This document shows positions 1-11,504 of a DNA stretch of 64,000 bases, one piece after another (positions within the stretch are counted from its first letter, which is position 1; each line of letters opens with the position of its first letter). The position numbers and the translations under genes are program-made. This DNA is from Euborellia annulipes. Taxonomy: Eukaryota; Arthropoda; Insecta; Dermaptera; Anisolabididae. The notes under the pieces were generated by a model. It saw only the letters and a program-made list of their open reading frames with translations, had not been told where the DNA came from and ran no database searches. The DNA lies in NCBI GenBank assembly GCA_023213315.1, contig JAKCPI010004489.1, forward strand, positions 1 through 64,000, in the 5' to 3' direction.

Positions 1-690
1 TCGGGATCCCCGGATGGGTAAAGAGAGCCGTCTATGAACCGGCTCTAGGCTTCCATCTGAGATCCCAAATTCTAAAACTCAATTTACAAAATAGTCAATA
101 TTTTATTTATTTCTTTACCAATCTCAATGAAACTTTAGAAAAAAACCTAATTTTTTAATTATAAATCTCTGGAAAAATTTGGTTTTAATCAGACAATGAT
201 AAATAAGCTTTTTCGATAATATAGAATTAATGTCATTAAGGTCGAAAATAAGCTTAACTTTGATCGTCAATAACTCCCAAATTAGATCATATAATTAAAG
301 GGGGTTTAGTTCTCTGGAATCAGGGGAAATTCAAGAATTAATGACATGTATCATATGTTAGATAGGAGTTTTTTCGTTTAATTACATTAAGGCATAAACA
401 ATCTGACCTTTACCTATTGAATTATTTGAAAACTAGGCATGCTACTGTTATTTTTATTATAAATTATTAATCTGCATAAAAAGTAAAGAAAAATGATATA
501 TCATATGTGCAATATTAAAATTTTTTTAATACTTCTTTTAATTCATGTTTCTTACATGGCTAATTTTTCTCTAAAAATATTAACTAAAGTTTGGCTCAAG
601 TGGTTAATATGTGCACATTTTTTTCCATTCTCACGTAACCAAACTTCGCGAGTTCAAATCCACCTCCTGCACTTTTTTTTTTTATTCTTA
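1..690 (+). repeat. ~690 bp repeat R1, copy 1, with tRNA-like tail
   Basis: First of three copies of one repeat. Its mirror image is at 5262-5955 and a direct copy at 5952-6615. The last ~100 bp (588-690) looks tRNA-derived: an A-box-like stretch (GGCTCAAGTGGTTAATA) is followed by a B-box-like GCGAGTTCAAATCCACC, then T-rich sequence, as in a SINE. The window edge cuts the left end. No coding potential. Confidence 0.8.
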
Positions 691-699
691 ACTGTTTTT

Positions 700-1387
700 T
701 ACTTTCTCTTACCTATGTATATATGTAATATATATATAGAGAGAAAGTATTGGATTCATGTCAAAAATTCGATGTCGAGATTTTGATGGATCTTCACGTT
801 TTGAGGTCCCCTGAATCCAAAAAGGTGGTTTTCGCGACATGGTCTGTCTGTGTGTGTGTGTGTGTGTGGTGTGTGTGTGTGTGTGTGTTCACTTTTAAGC
901 ATGAAGGAATTGAGTTGAACTATGAGGCTGAAATTTTATATTTAAGTTAAACACTCCCCGGGACCGGAAAAATAAGCTTTTAATCAAAATCGGCCAAAGA
1001 GTACTAGTACTTTACTGATGTACTTTTTCAGTTTTTTTCGATTTTCTCAAAATTCGCTCTAACGATTTTGATTAAAATTCAAAAATCAATTATTTTTTAG
1101 ATGCTCTTTCAAATGTATATTCTCGTTTTGCCCTCGAAATTGTTTGAAGCACCACTTTACTCTTGTGCTTCATAGGAAAGATAGGAGAAATGGTTGCCAT
1201 GGTAACAAAATATAAATATTTTCCCATACTTATAAATTTTACATCTGAATATATCAAATATTCCCTACTGCCGGGAACTAAATACATGTCGACACAAAAA
1301 ATCTGGTGTGACAAGCACAGTACACAACTTTTGATTACCGAAGGTAAGAGAAAGTTGTGTGCTGTCGCCAGTCACACCAGATTTTTA
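700..1387 (+). mobile_element. Helentron/DINE-1-like element H1 (near complete)
   Basis: A ~690 bp non-coding element. It starts ACTTTCTCTTACC (701-713), and the exact reverse complement lies at 1343-1355 inside a terminal hairpin (about 1302-1386; arms AATCTGGTGTGAC and GTCACACCAGATT). A TG/TCTG microsatellite sits inside (845-890). It interrupts R1: the third R1 copy reads straight through the matching point near 6600, so an empty site exists in the window. The subterminal inverted repeat, 3' hairpin, internal microsatellite and T-rich target are the known layout of HINE/DINE-1 elements. No protein is encoded. Confidence 0.65.
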
Positions 1388-1502
1388 TACCTCATGTGAG
1401 GTGGAGGGGTGCTGGAGTATTAATTTTTAAAATTTTTTATATTCAAAATAAAATTTAATTCCCAAAAAAAATATTTTGGGGAGGCAATTAATTACCTTCT
1501 TT

Positions 1503-1979
1503 CAGGGGCGGATACAGGGGGGGTAAAGGGGGTAATTACCCCCCCCCCCCCCCCCGAGATTAGAAAAAATACCTTTTTTTTAGCAAAAAAAAATATTTTT
1601 AACGTAAAATTTAAAAAATCAATACTTAAAAATCTGATTTGTATTTATATTCTCACGGAAATACCAGGTTCCGCAAAGAGCGAACGGCACACGAAAAAAT
1701 TTTTTGGTTCCGCGGGCGGAAAAATTTTGGCTCTCTAATAAAAGGTAAAATATTTTTGCGGGCGGGCACGAACGGCACCGAAAAATTTTTAGGGTTCCGC
1801 GGACGGCACATCAAAAAACTTTTGGTTCTGCGAAAAACAAAATTTTTCGTAGAAAAATTTTTGAGAACAGGCCACCCCCCCCGCGAAAAAAATTTCTATA
1901 TACGCCCCTGGTGCTGTGTAACGAGTCACACCAGATTACTCCCCCCTCCCCCCGAGAAACACCTCTGGATCCGCCCTTG
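1503..1979. mobile_element. hAT-like MITE with 8-bp target duplication, carrying a nested second hAT end
   Basis: Ends CAGGGGCGGATACAGG and CTCTGGATCCGCCCTTG are flanked by the 8-bp direct repeat CCTTCTTT (1495-1502 and 1980-1987). CAG-type ends with an 8-bp duplication point to hAT. A different family's right end (TATATACGCCCCTG, about 1902-1915) is nested inside. Long G runs and C runs lie next to each end. Confidence 0.75.
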
Positions 1980-2302
1980 CCTTCTTTACGCCCCTCCCCC
2001 TTGTATCCGCCCTTTATATAGGCCTTTTTTAGTTTCAGATTTTCATTTCCTTGAAACTTAATTATAGAAAATAAAAAATTTTTTGAGATGATTACGGCGC
2101 TACGAATTTCGTTTTTCAGTATTATAATAGTAGTAGGACCTAATCTGTGGAGTACCCAATGGCCACTGGCCAAACGGACAAAATAAAAAAAAAATCTGTG
2201 GAGTAATTGATCTTGAAATTTGTATTTTTTAATGTATTTTGTCTATAAGACTATATATATAACAAATTTAATTAATTAATTGTTAAAATTTATATAATGA
2301 TG

Positions 2303-2668
2303 TAACAGGAGTGAACAGGAGAATAGAATAGTAAAGGAGTGTGTTGGCGCCAAAAAAAAAAATAACCTCCTCTCTGTTTTTGATCTCCGAGGTATTTTTT
2401 TTTTTTTTTGGTAATTTATCATATAAATTAAGAAGATATCTCAGGCTGATTAGTGCTGCGACCCTCTGGAGACTTTTCGAATTATAAATATAATTTTTAA
2501 AGTTTCCACAAGAGTGCAGCACAAATCAGATATTTTATTCAATTAAAAAGATTTTCTTATATAATTTATATGATAAATATCCAATTACCCGGAGATCAAA
2601 AACAGAGAGGAGGTTATTTTTTTTTTTTTGGCGCCAACACACTCCTTTTCTATTCTATTCTCCTGTTC
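2303..2668. mobile_element. Fold-back element F, copy 1
   Basis: A palindromic element whose arms begin GAACAGGAGAATAGAATAG and contain GTGTTGGCGCCAA, followed by an A or T run and AACCTCCTCTCTGTTTTTG. A second copy is at 6928-7603. No ORF. Superfamily not assigned. Confidence 0.7.
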
Positions 2669-2749
2669 CAAAGACCAGATATTTTTAATACAAATTTATT
2701 AAAAAATAAAATTAAAAAAAGTATGAAGAATAATATATTTGCGTACCAG

Positions 2750-3540
2750 GGCAGTTAGTTGCCGCGCCAAGCGGGCGGCACTAGAAGAGGGGGCCTTATA
2801 TATAATTTTTGGGGTTTTTTTTTTTTTGGGGGGGTGCTCTGCTCATCTTTAAATATCCTTCTCCTCTATACACAAAAATATTTTTAAATACCGTATAACC
2901 CTGAACCCTTAGGGGCTCGGGGCCTTTTAAAAGGAAAATTTTCATAAATTTTTTTTTTTTTTTTTATTATATAAAAATTGCCGGCTCGGGGCTGGGGCGG
3001 ACCGCTCCCCCCCTCCCCTAGGTACGCCACTGATGATAATACTGAAAAACGTAATTCGTAGCGCAGTAATCATCCCAAAAATTTTATATTTTCTAAAATA
3101 AAATTAAGTTTCAAGGAATTGAAAATGTGAAACTAATAAAAAAGGCCTATATCAGGGGCGGATACAAGGGGGGAGAGGAGTAAAGAAGGTAATTACCTCC
3201 CCCTCCCCCGAGATTATTTATATTAAATTAACTTTTCGAAAAATAATTTTTTCGATATTGCTACACCATTCCCTCCCCATTCCCTGCTTTCGCTCAGGCT
3301 AGAATTATGATTTTATATTATGGGATGTTTTTAAGCATTGGTTTTGGATCGGTGGGGCGCGTGGGTGCCCTCCTCCCAGCCCCGAGGTTTTCGATATTGT
3401 TACACACACAGGCAGACACACACACAGACAGACCATGTCGCGAAAACCACTTTGAGAAAAATATTTTTTTTGGGAATTAAATTTTATTTTGAATATAAAA
3501 AATTTTAAAAATTAATACTCCAGCACCCCTCCACCTCACA
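2750..3540. repeat. Mixed fragments of G-run MITEs and mirror copies of neighbouring repeats
   Basis: The segment holds G/C-run MITE pieces (for example ...CCCTAGGTACGCCACTG near 3020-3033), a stretch at 3040-3150 that mirrors 2030-2130 and 6770-6870, another CAGGGGCGGATACAAGG end near 3153, and a mirror copy of 1386-1490 at about 3450-3540. No gene. Confidence 0.5.
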
Positions 3541-5240
3541 CAAGGGCGGTCCCAGAGGGGGGGGGGGTCAAAGGGGGTCGTGACCCCCCCCCCCCCAAAT
3601 CTTCTCTTTTTTTTAACATACACTTTTTTCCCACTCACTCTCCCATTCACACAATCTTTTCGGCAACTTAGGCCATTTAAGACTTAAACGATACTCATAT
3701 TTGATTAATATATATTTATTGCTATAATTTTTGCTTCCAAACTGAGATATTTTTTAACTCTATTCTCTTTTTTTTTTTAATATAATAGCCAGGGCCGTAG
3801 ACAGGGGGGTTATATCGAGTAAAAGTATCGATTCCTCAGTGTTATCGTTTCATCCCTATTCGAGTAAATATTATTCAATTTAGCTAAAACTTTGGCATTT
3901 TCATTTTCTAGACAATTGGCAAATTTTTTTGCTATTTATCGATTTTTTCTATAGTAAAATTATTAATGTTTCAATGATAAATTAGCGAGTCCTTCACTAC
4001 TCGGATGGGCATAGGATATGCGCCATTGTCGCTGTGTGAGTATTAAAGCAGGCTAGAGGCCCGTGGGTGGAGACCGCGGTCCCCTCCTCACAGTCTTGGG
4101 TCCAGGGACTCGAGTCCCGTCACTCCAAGGCTGTGGGGCATCGGATCAAAATCAAGCCCCGGGAATGTGAGTCGGAGTAGGATAAACGCGTACTCGCCCA
4201 CACCCCTCATGATTTACCAAGGGGCTAGCCTGCGTTTTCAGACTGTGACGGCATATGCACGGGGACATAGCTATCAAGTGATACTTGCGAGCTAGCCATT
4301 AGGTGTGAGCAGAGGGGATCCTGTGGCCAGGGGAGTTACTCTGCTCACCCTTGGCTTGGGTATGGGGACAGAGTCCCCATCGTCAATTGACGCAAAAATC
4401 TTCCTACCACAGAGGATAGAGCGATGGAGAGGGTAGTGCGTGAATAACCAATTTGCTTAACTCGAGTCAAGCAAATCATCGTACTCATGGAGCACAGTCT
4501 CCTCCCTTGATTTGAAAAAATTCATTCAGAGCTATATATATTGACCTTCTGAAAATTTCACTCCCCCATGTTTATATTATAAATAAATGAAAGTAAAAAT
4601 TTATTAGTGAATATTGTAAAAAAATAAAATTCTTATTTTGAAACGCCATATATTCTCTACAAAGTTAGTTTTGTAAAAAATTGATAAATGCTTTCAATTT
4701 TTTGTTTGAAATTTTTTTAATATAATTTAAAAGGTTATTTTACTATTGGAGCCATCTTTTGACGATGACGTCACAATGCTTGCATTTATTTGTGTAGTAT
4801 TTAATGTTCTGTCTTTTCCCATTCGCCAACCAGTTTGATATTATATTGAGTTTGTATTTATAAATTATTTTACTATATCTAGCCATTTATTTTTCTTAAT
4901 TTCAAGTCTATTTTGATTATGCTAATCCCTTTCATAATATTTTCAATAAGTTAGTTTTTCTTTTTTTATATTACTTTCTCTAACTCAAGGGCGGTCCCAG
5001 AGGGGGGTCAAGGGGGTCGTGACCCCCCCCAAAATCTTCTTTTTTTTTAACACACTTTTTTCCCACTCACTCTCCCATTCACACAATCTTTTCGGCAACT
5101 TAGGCCATTTAAGACTTAAACGATACTCATATTTGATTAATATATATTTATTGGGGTCCAGGCCTATTTATTTCTACTATAAAAAAAAAAAAAAAAACAG
5201 TGACCCCCCCCCCCCAAATGTAAGGCTAGGACCGCCCTTG
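3541..5240. mobile_element. hAT-like element with nested/duplicated left end
   Basis: The left end CAAGGGCGGTCC (3541) and right end GGACCGCCCTTG (to 5240) are flanked by ACCTCACA at 3533-3540 and 5241-5248, an 8-bp duplication as in hAT. A second left end lies at 4986, nearly identical to 3541-3735 for about 190 bp, so the interior contains an inserted or duplicated segment. Both left parts carry a SINE tail (…CGGCAACTTAGGCC…). Confidence 0.65.
3985..4510. other. GC-rich block of unknown origin
   Basis: About 520 bp with visibly higher GC and non-repetitive texture (for example GGTCCAGGGACTCGAGTCCCG within it), inside the hAT-like element at 3541-5240. No long ORF on either strand, and no similarity recognised to rRNA, tRNA or a known element. 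It could be a captured genomic fragment or part of an autonomous element. Confidence 0.35.
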
Positions 5241-5261
5241 ACCTCACATGAGGTATAAAAA

Positions 5262-5955
5262 ACAGTTAAGAATAAAAAAAAAAAGTGCAGGAGGTGGATT
5301 TGAACTCGCGAAGTTTGGTTACGAGAGAATGGAAAAAAAAATGTGCGACATATTAACCACTTGAGCCAAACTTTAGTTAATATTTTTAGAGAAAAATAAG
5401 CCATTTAAGAAACATGAAATAAAAGAAGTATTAAAAAATTTTAATATTGCACATATGATATATCATTTTTCTTTACGTTTTATGCTGATTAATAATTTAT
5501 AATACAAATTTCAGTAGCATGCCTAGTTTTCAAATAATTCAATAGGTAAAGGTCAGATTGTTTATGCCTTAATGTAATTAAACGAAAAACTCTATCTAAC
5601 ATATGATACATGTCATTAATTCTTGAATTTCCCCTGATTCCAGAGAACTAAACCCCTTTTAATTATATGATCTAATTTGGGAGTTATTGACGATCAAAGT
5701 TAAGCTTATTTTGGACCTTAATGACATGAATTCTATATTATCGAAAAAGCTTATTTATCATTGTCTGATTAAAACCAAATTTTTACCAGAGATTTATAAT
5801 TAAAAAATTAGATTTTTTCTAAAGTTTCATTGAGATTGGTAAAGAAATAAATAAAATATTGACTATTTTGTAAATTGAGTTTTAGAATTTGGGATCTCAG
5901 ATGGAAGCCTAGACCCGGTTCATAGACGGCTCTCTTTACCCATCCGGGATCCCGA
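5262..5955 (-). repeat. Repeat R1, copy 2 (inverted)
   Basis: Reverse complement of 1-690 over its whole length, including the tRNA-like segment (5280-5385). It abuts copy 3 near 5950, making a head-to-head palindrome around GGGATCCCG. Confidence 0.85.
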
Positions 5956-6615
5956 ATTCTAAAACTCAATTTACAAAAGAGTCAATATTTTATTTATTTC
6001 TTTACCAATCTCAATGAAACTTTAGAAAAAAACTCATTTTTTAATTATAAATCTCTGGTAAAAATTTGGTTTTAATCAGACAATGCTAAATAAGCTTTTT
6101 CGATAATATATAGAATTGAGTGTTCATGTCATTAAGGTCAAAATAAGCTTAACTTTGATCGTCAATAACTCCCAAATTAGATCATATAATTAAAAGGGCT
6201 TTAGTTCTCTGGAATCAGGGGAAATTCAAGAATTAATGACATGTATCATATATTAGATAGAGTTTTTGGTTTAATTACATCAAGACATAAACAATCTGAC
6301 GTTTGTCCATTGAATAATTTGAAAACTATGAGTGCTATGGAAATATTGATTATAAATTATTAATCAGCATAAAAAGTAATGAAAAATGATATATCATATG
6401 TGGAATATTAAAATTTTTTTAATACTTCTTTTATTTCATGTTTCTTAAATGGCTTAATAATCTTTAAAATTAATAAGTAAAGTTTGGCTCAAGTGGTTAA
6501 TTCGTCATCAAGCAATCTATATTTTTTTCCATCCTCACGTAACCAAACTTCGCGAGTTCAAATCCACCTCCAGCACTATTTTTTTATTCTTAACTGTTTT
6601 ATACCTCATGTGAGG
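5952..6615 (+). repeat. Repeat R1, copy 3 (direct; empty site for H1)
   Basis: Direct copy of about 50-690. It continues straight from the R1 tail into TATACCTCATGTGAGG with no Helentron-like element between, so it shows the pre-insertion state of H1. Confidence 0.8.
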
Positions 6616-6927
6616 GGAAGGGGGGGGCTGGCGTATTATTAATTTTTAAAATTTTATATTCAAAATAAAATTTAATTCCCAAAAAAAATATTTTTCTCAA
6701 ATCTCGGGGGAGGGGGAGGCAATCAATTACCTTCTTTACTCCCCCCCTTGTATCCGCCCTTGATATATGCCTTTTTTAGTTTCAGATTTTCAATTCCTTG
6801 AAACTTAATTTTACTTTAGAAAATATAAAATTTTTGAGATGATTACGGCGATACGAATTTCGTTTTTCACTAACTATTGTTTTTTTTTTATTTTATTTTT
6901 TAATAAATTTGTATTAAAAATATGGTC

Positions 6928-7603
6928 TTTGTAACAGGAGTTAACAGGAGAATAGAATAGTAAAGGAGTGTGTTGGCGCCAAGAAAAAAAAAATAACCTC
7001 CTCTCTGTTTTTGATTTCCGGGTATAAATTATTGGAAAACTATCATATAAATTAAGAGGATATCGATCTCAACCAGGGAGATCTCAGCTGATTAGTGCTG
7101 CGACCCGGTGGAGACTTTTAGAATTATAAATATAATTTTTAAAGATTCCACAAGAGTGTAGCACCAATCAGATATTTTATTCAATTATAAAGATTTTCTT
7201 ATATAATTTATATGATATATTTCCAATGATTTACCCGGAGATCAAAAACAGAGAAGAGGTTAAGAAAAAAAATAACCTCCTCTCTGTTTTTGATCCCCGG
7301 GTATATATTATTGGAAAACTATCATATAAATTAAGAGGATATCTATCTCAGCCAGGGAGATCTCAGCTGATTAGTGCTGCGACCCTGTGGAGACTTTTAG
7401 AATTATAAATATAATTTTTAAAGTTTCCACAAGAGTGCAGCACCAATCAGATATTTTATTCAATTATAAAGATTTTCTTATATAATTTATATGAAATTTC
7501 CAATGATTTATCCGGAGATCAAAAACAGAGAGGAGGTTATTTTTTTTTTTGGCGCCAACACACTCCTTTACTATTCTATTCTCCTGTTCACTCCTGTTAC
7601 AAA
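6928..7603. mobile_element. Fold-back element F, copy 2 with internal duplication
   Basis: Outer arms CTTTGTAACAGGAGT and its complement ACTCCTGTTACAAAG bound the element. The inner part of the left arm (AACCTCCTCTCTGTTTTTG and onward) is repeated at 7272-7450, so the interior is duplicated relative to copy 1. Confidence 0.7.
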
Positions 7604-7768
7604 GAACATATAAATTTTAACAATTAATTAATTAAATTTGTTATATATTATATTATAGTCTTATTGTCAAAATACATTAAAAAATATTATATTTTCTAAA
7701 TTAAGTAAAAACGAATAAAATATACAATTTTTATTATTTGAGCATATGTGTGTTCAGTAGGCCTACAC

Positions 7769-8030
7769 CAAGGGCGGATCCAGAGGTGTTTCTCGGGGGG
7801 GGGGGGGTAATCTGGTGTGACTCGTCGCACAGCACACTATTTTTTTTTTAATTTCGGTAATTAAAAAGCGCATTCTGTATTTGTTTGCCAGAATATAAAT
7901 ACACATCAAATTTTTAAGTATTAATTTTAAAAATTTTACATTAAAAATAAATTTTTTTGCGAAAAAAAGGTATTTTTTCGAATCTCGGGGGGGGTAATTA
8001 CCCCCTTTACCCCCCCTGTATCCGCCCTTG
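7769..8030. mobile_element. hAT-like MITE (CAAGGGCGGATCC family)
   Basis: Terminal CAAGGGCGGATCC and GTATCCGCCCTTG, flanked by GCCTACAC at 7761-7768 and 8031-8038, a perfect 8-bp duplication. The interior contains half of the Helentron-like hairpin (AATCTGGTGTGACT... near 7810), so this family picked up a piece of another element. A second copy is at 43739-44006. Confidence 0.8.
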
Positions 8031-8186
8031 GCCTACACTTAGAAGAATCCAGTTTTGAGTTTAATTAAAGGCACTCGAGTACCTTTAATTAAGAGAAGAA
8101 GATTTCTTCTAAATTATAATCCAAAACACTACAGAAATCTAAAATTAACAGCAATACAGCAATTAAAATTAATGGAAAAAATCTGC

Positions 8187-8300
8187 TGTGACTGATTGCA
8201 CCAGATTTTTTCGTGTCGACATATATTTAGTTTCAGCCGATATATTAGAATTCAAGATGTATTCAAAAAATGCCCATAGTTTTATGGTTTAAAGAAAGAG
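8187..8300 (-). repeat. Helentron-like hairpin fragment
   Basis: A degraded copy of the ~85-nt terminal hairpin (CTGCTGTGACTG...CACCAGATTTTTTC) with a short piece of flanking element. The rest of the element is missing. Confidence 0.6.
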
Positions 8301-9180
8301 TCATGTGTGTTTGCATTTTGCCAGAGATTGATGCTCTTATAATAGAGTTATAGGGTGTTGATTAGTTGATCATCGACAATTGCAAATTGTCGGCGCCGAG
8401 CGCCGAGCGCCTATGCTGGCCCAATTGCAACTACCTTGAGTAAGCTTTCGCGAATTCTCCGGTGTTTGATATTTAAAAATCGAATATCTCTTACATTTTT
8501 TGTCTGATCGAAGGAAAAATTGATAAAAATTACTTTTATATAATTATAAATAACCTCTGTGAATTTCATAAAAATCAAGAGGATATTAATGGTACTTTAT
8601 TAGTGAAAAATTTTACAAAATTTTGATAATCCCAATTTTTATCTTAAAATCTTCCTTTTATATTGAAAATTAATAATTTCCAAAAAATAGATCGAAAAAA
8701 TTCATTATATAGCCAAAAATAGCAAATATGTTGAGCCACCTTTCCACCTCTTATATACCAAAATGGAACAAATCTAGTCAATTTTTCTTGTTTATTAGTT
8801 AAATTTAGATGTTCCTTAAGAGATTTTAATGAATCATTTTTATTCGATTTGTGTTTTTATATCGAAATATAGCATTTTAATTTAGACCTAATACAAGCAC
8901 GTTTTCGCGCCCAAACCACCTCCACTCACCATCTGCCACCATTTGGATATGGAAAAGGAATGTCTTTATTTTTATTGAGTTCATTTTTTGACATTTATTT
9001 AAATTCCTTTGTATATTCACTCTCATTGATTTTATTAACATTTGATCAATGATTGGATAATTATTGTGAAATAAAAAGAAAATATCCTCGGTCTGTCATT
9101 TCACTTGTAAGCATTTTGACTTTATTATTTAATTTAAGTAAATATTAAATTTACATGTAAGCGAGGTTACTTATTAAATT
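8301..9180. other. No recognisable feature
   Basis: AT-rich sequence without a supported gene. One short GC-rich tandem motif (GCGCCGAGCGCCGAGCGCC, about 8391-8412) stands out. Confidence 0.4.
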
Positions 9181-9206
9181 TACATTTATTCAATTAGGTC
9201 TCAGAA

Positions 9207-9485
9207 ATGGAATCAAACATTAAAATTAATCACTTCAGTCCACCTAGAGAATTTCTTGACCAGAATGTCAACGTCCATGGGAACTTATTCCTATCGATTT
9301 CGAAGGATCTTTTAAAAATTAAGCCTGCTGATCCTCAGGATAACTGTCCTTTCAGGAACATGACCAAAACCAGTGGAATGGATGCTGTTAGTCCACAAGC
9401 AGTGTCTCCTCTCAAATATTTACTAATTTTTTTCACAAGCCTATACAATTTAACTGATCTTCAACAAAAATCTACACGAATTTAA
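9207..9485 (+). CDS. Candidate exon, 92-aa hypothetical protein
   Basis: Not recognised. The open frame starts with ATG just after an acceptor-like ...CAATTAG and encodes 92 residues with ordinary composition; the body is GC-richer than its surroundings, as exons tend to be here. It ends in TAA, and a consistent donor/acceptor pair follows (AACAG|GTAATG at about 9508 and TTTTCAG at about 9595), so any downstream exon would be 3' UTR under this reading. No signal peptide or known motif is evident. It could be a small gene, a lone exon or chance. Confidence 0.3.
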   Translation: MESNIKINHFSPPREFLDQNVNVHGNLFLSISKDLLKIKPADPQDNCPFRNMTKTSGMDAVSPQAVSPLKYLLIFFTSLYNLTDLQQKSTRI

Positions 9486-10250
9486 TTAATAGTGAATTAT
9501 TAAACAGGTAATGCTCTTTTATAACATTTGAAATAGAAGAGAAGATGAAAAAAATTTATTTCACTTTTATTTTGAAAATATTCTTATTATTTTCAGAGAG
9601 GCAGGAACTGGAAAAGAACAAAAGTTATCATGAAAATCGGATCCTGTAACTGAATTCAGCTTATATCGTTGAATCTAATGAAACGTCTGAACCTTGGATC
9701 GCCCAGCCCGTTCAGTTCGTCTTTCCTCTATTGCAGTGTTTTTTTATCTTTTTCGACTCCTTTACAGGTTGAAATATTCTGGCGACTCCCTTGGTCTATA
9801 GGCAGACAAAAAGTTAGTAAGTTAAGACTTTTCTTTAATAGAAAATTTTATAGATTTAGCTGTTGACGACATGCTTAAAATGGAACGCAAAGTGCTGACT
9901 TTTTTGGAATAAAAGAAAACAAGAACATCCAGAGCTGGCAGGGAAGCTTTAAAATTTTCAATGTGTTCGTTGGAACGTGGAGCTGGCCGTTCCATCTGGT
10001 GTTGCTTTTTAACCGCTCATTAAAAGCTGCATTTAAGACTGCGATATTTATTATTTTGTATGTTTCTTGAGTTCCGAGCGATGGATAACCAAAGTTGCCG
10101 TAAATTAATACAACTATACAAGAACTGCTGTGGAATAGCAAAAGTTCTTCGTATCACAATAAATCACTCAGATGATTGACTATGCTTGTCATATATATAT
10201 ATACTCTTTCATCCACAGCGCTGGTTTGTTTCTGTTTTTTCTTGTATATA

Positions 10251-10816
10251 AAGGTGCGTTCTCACGAGCCAACTTTTGTTGATCAATTTTAGTTGGTCAA
10301 CTAAAGTTGAAAGTGACTCGAATCACTTTTCATTCACACGTTTCAACTGAAATGGATCAAACATTTTAGTATTTGCAATGGCTTTGAGGATAGTTGTGCG
10401 TGAATAGAGGAAAGACGAACTGAAACGACTGGGCGATCCAAGGTTCAGATGTTTCAATTTGTGATGGGACTCGAACGTGACTCATACTTGAACGATAAAA
10501 TTTTGACTAGTTCATACTTTTCTTGATCCACTAAAAAGTTGATCAACTTTATTGAAACAAAGGTTTTTCATTCAATTTTAGTTGACCAACTAAAATTGAT
10601 CAACAAAAGTTGACTCGTGAGAACACTCCTTAATACTGTGAATAACTATAAACGCTGCTGCTTTTTGTACACGACTGACCCGCATGTTGAACGATCAAAC
10701 ACTGGAACAGCTGGCACGCGCGTCTAGTAGATACACGGCTTAAAGGTCGCTTTCAACCTTAGTTGGCCAACTAAAATTGATCAACAAAAGTTGACTCGTG
10801 AGGACGCGCCTTTATA
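10251..10816. mobile_element. Harbinger-like palindromic element, composite
   Basis: The left end AAGGTGCGTTCTCACGAG is mirrored by CTCGTGAGGACGCGCCTT at the right (about 10798-10815); an additional right-type end lies at 10605-10632. The inner arms repeat CAACTAAAATTGATCAAC. Part of the interior (10406-10455) is the mirror image of 9683-9730 just outside, so the element contains an inverted piece of its neighbourhood. Flanks are TA-rich, so the target duplication is uncertain. Confidence 0.6.
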
Positions 10817-11504
10817 AAGGTAAGAAAATAATATGACTTAATTGACTCCCAAAAAAAACCCTGTAATTTTCTAAGCAATATATTAGAGACGTTTCATCCC
10901 CTAGGAGGTGAGAGAGAAGCCTAAATGTTTGCTGGAATTTCGATTATAACATTTCTCATCGATATGTTTCAGATATGAATCCAAGGGCGCTACCCCTTAT
11001 GTCTGTGAGATATGGACCATCATTTTAGAATGCCCAATAATGAAGGGCTCTAGCTTATACAGTGGAACCTCAATGTGTTTGAATTTAATCCTATGAACCT
11101 ATGAATAATTCGAACCCTGAAACTATTTCTGCCATTAAGATTAAGAAGAGATAGGTGACTATCCGCAGATCCAAAAATGTGTTAGGAGAGGAACTCAACC
11201 AGTAGTAAGTAGTAATAATAATTAATATAAATAATTTTATTGATAAATGGAAGAGAAGCTAGCCAACTCTTCCATTGGTGGGCCCCTTCATTTCCAAATA
11301 TCTTTTAATTTAACAGCCAACTTTCGTTTGCTAAATCTAGCTCCGTCCCTCGTCTTCGTTTAATCCCGTGCATCTAAAGGCCAAGTATATTTGCCTCGGG
11401 CCCTTCATTCATTTTTGAAAAATGAGAGGCTAATTTGCATTTAGTAACTTTTGAATTTGGTTCATTCGGAAGGATCTAATTACTAAATATTGAATTTGAT
11501 TTAA

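Noticed and set aside
1639..2061. 140-codon open frame on the plus strand
   Set aside because: Lies wholly within nested hAT-like MITE sequence; homopolymer-rich translation.
9875..10141. 88-codon minus-strand frame as a transposase fragment
   Set aside because: Some protein-like stretches, but no transposase motif could be recognised and the frame has no partner.
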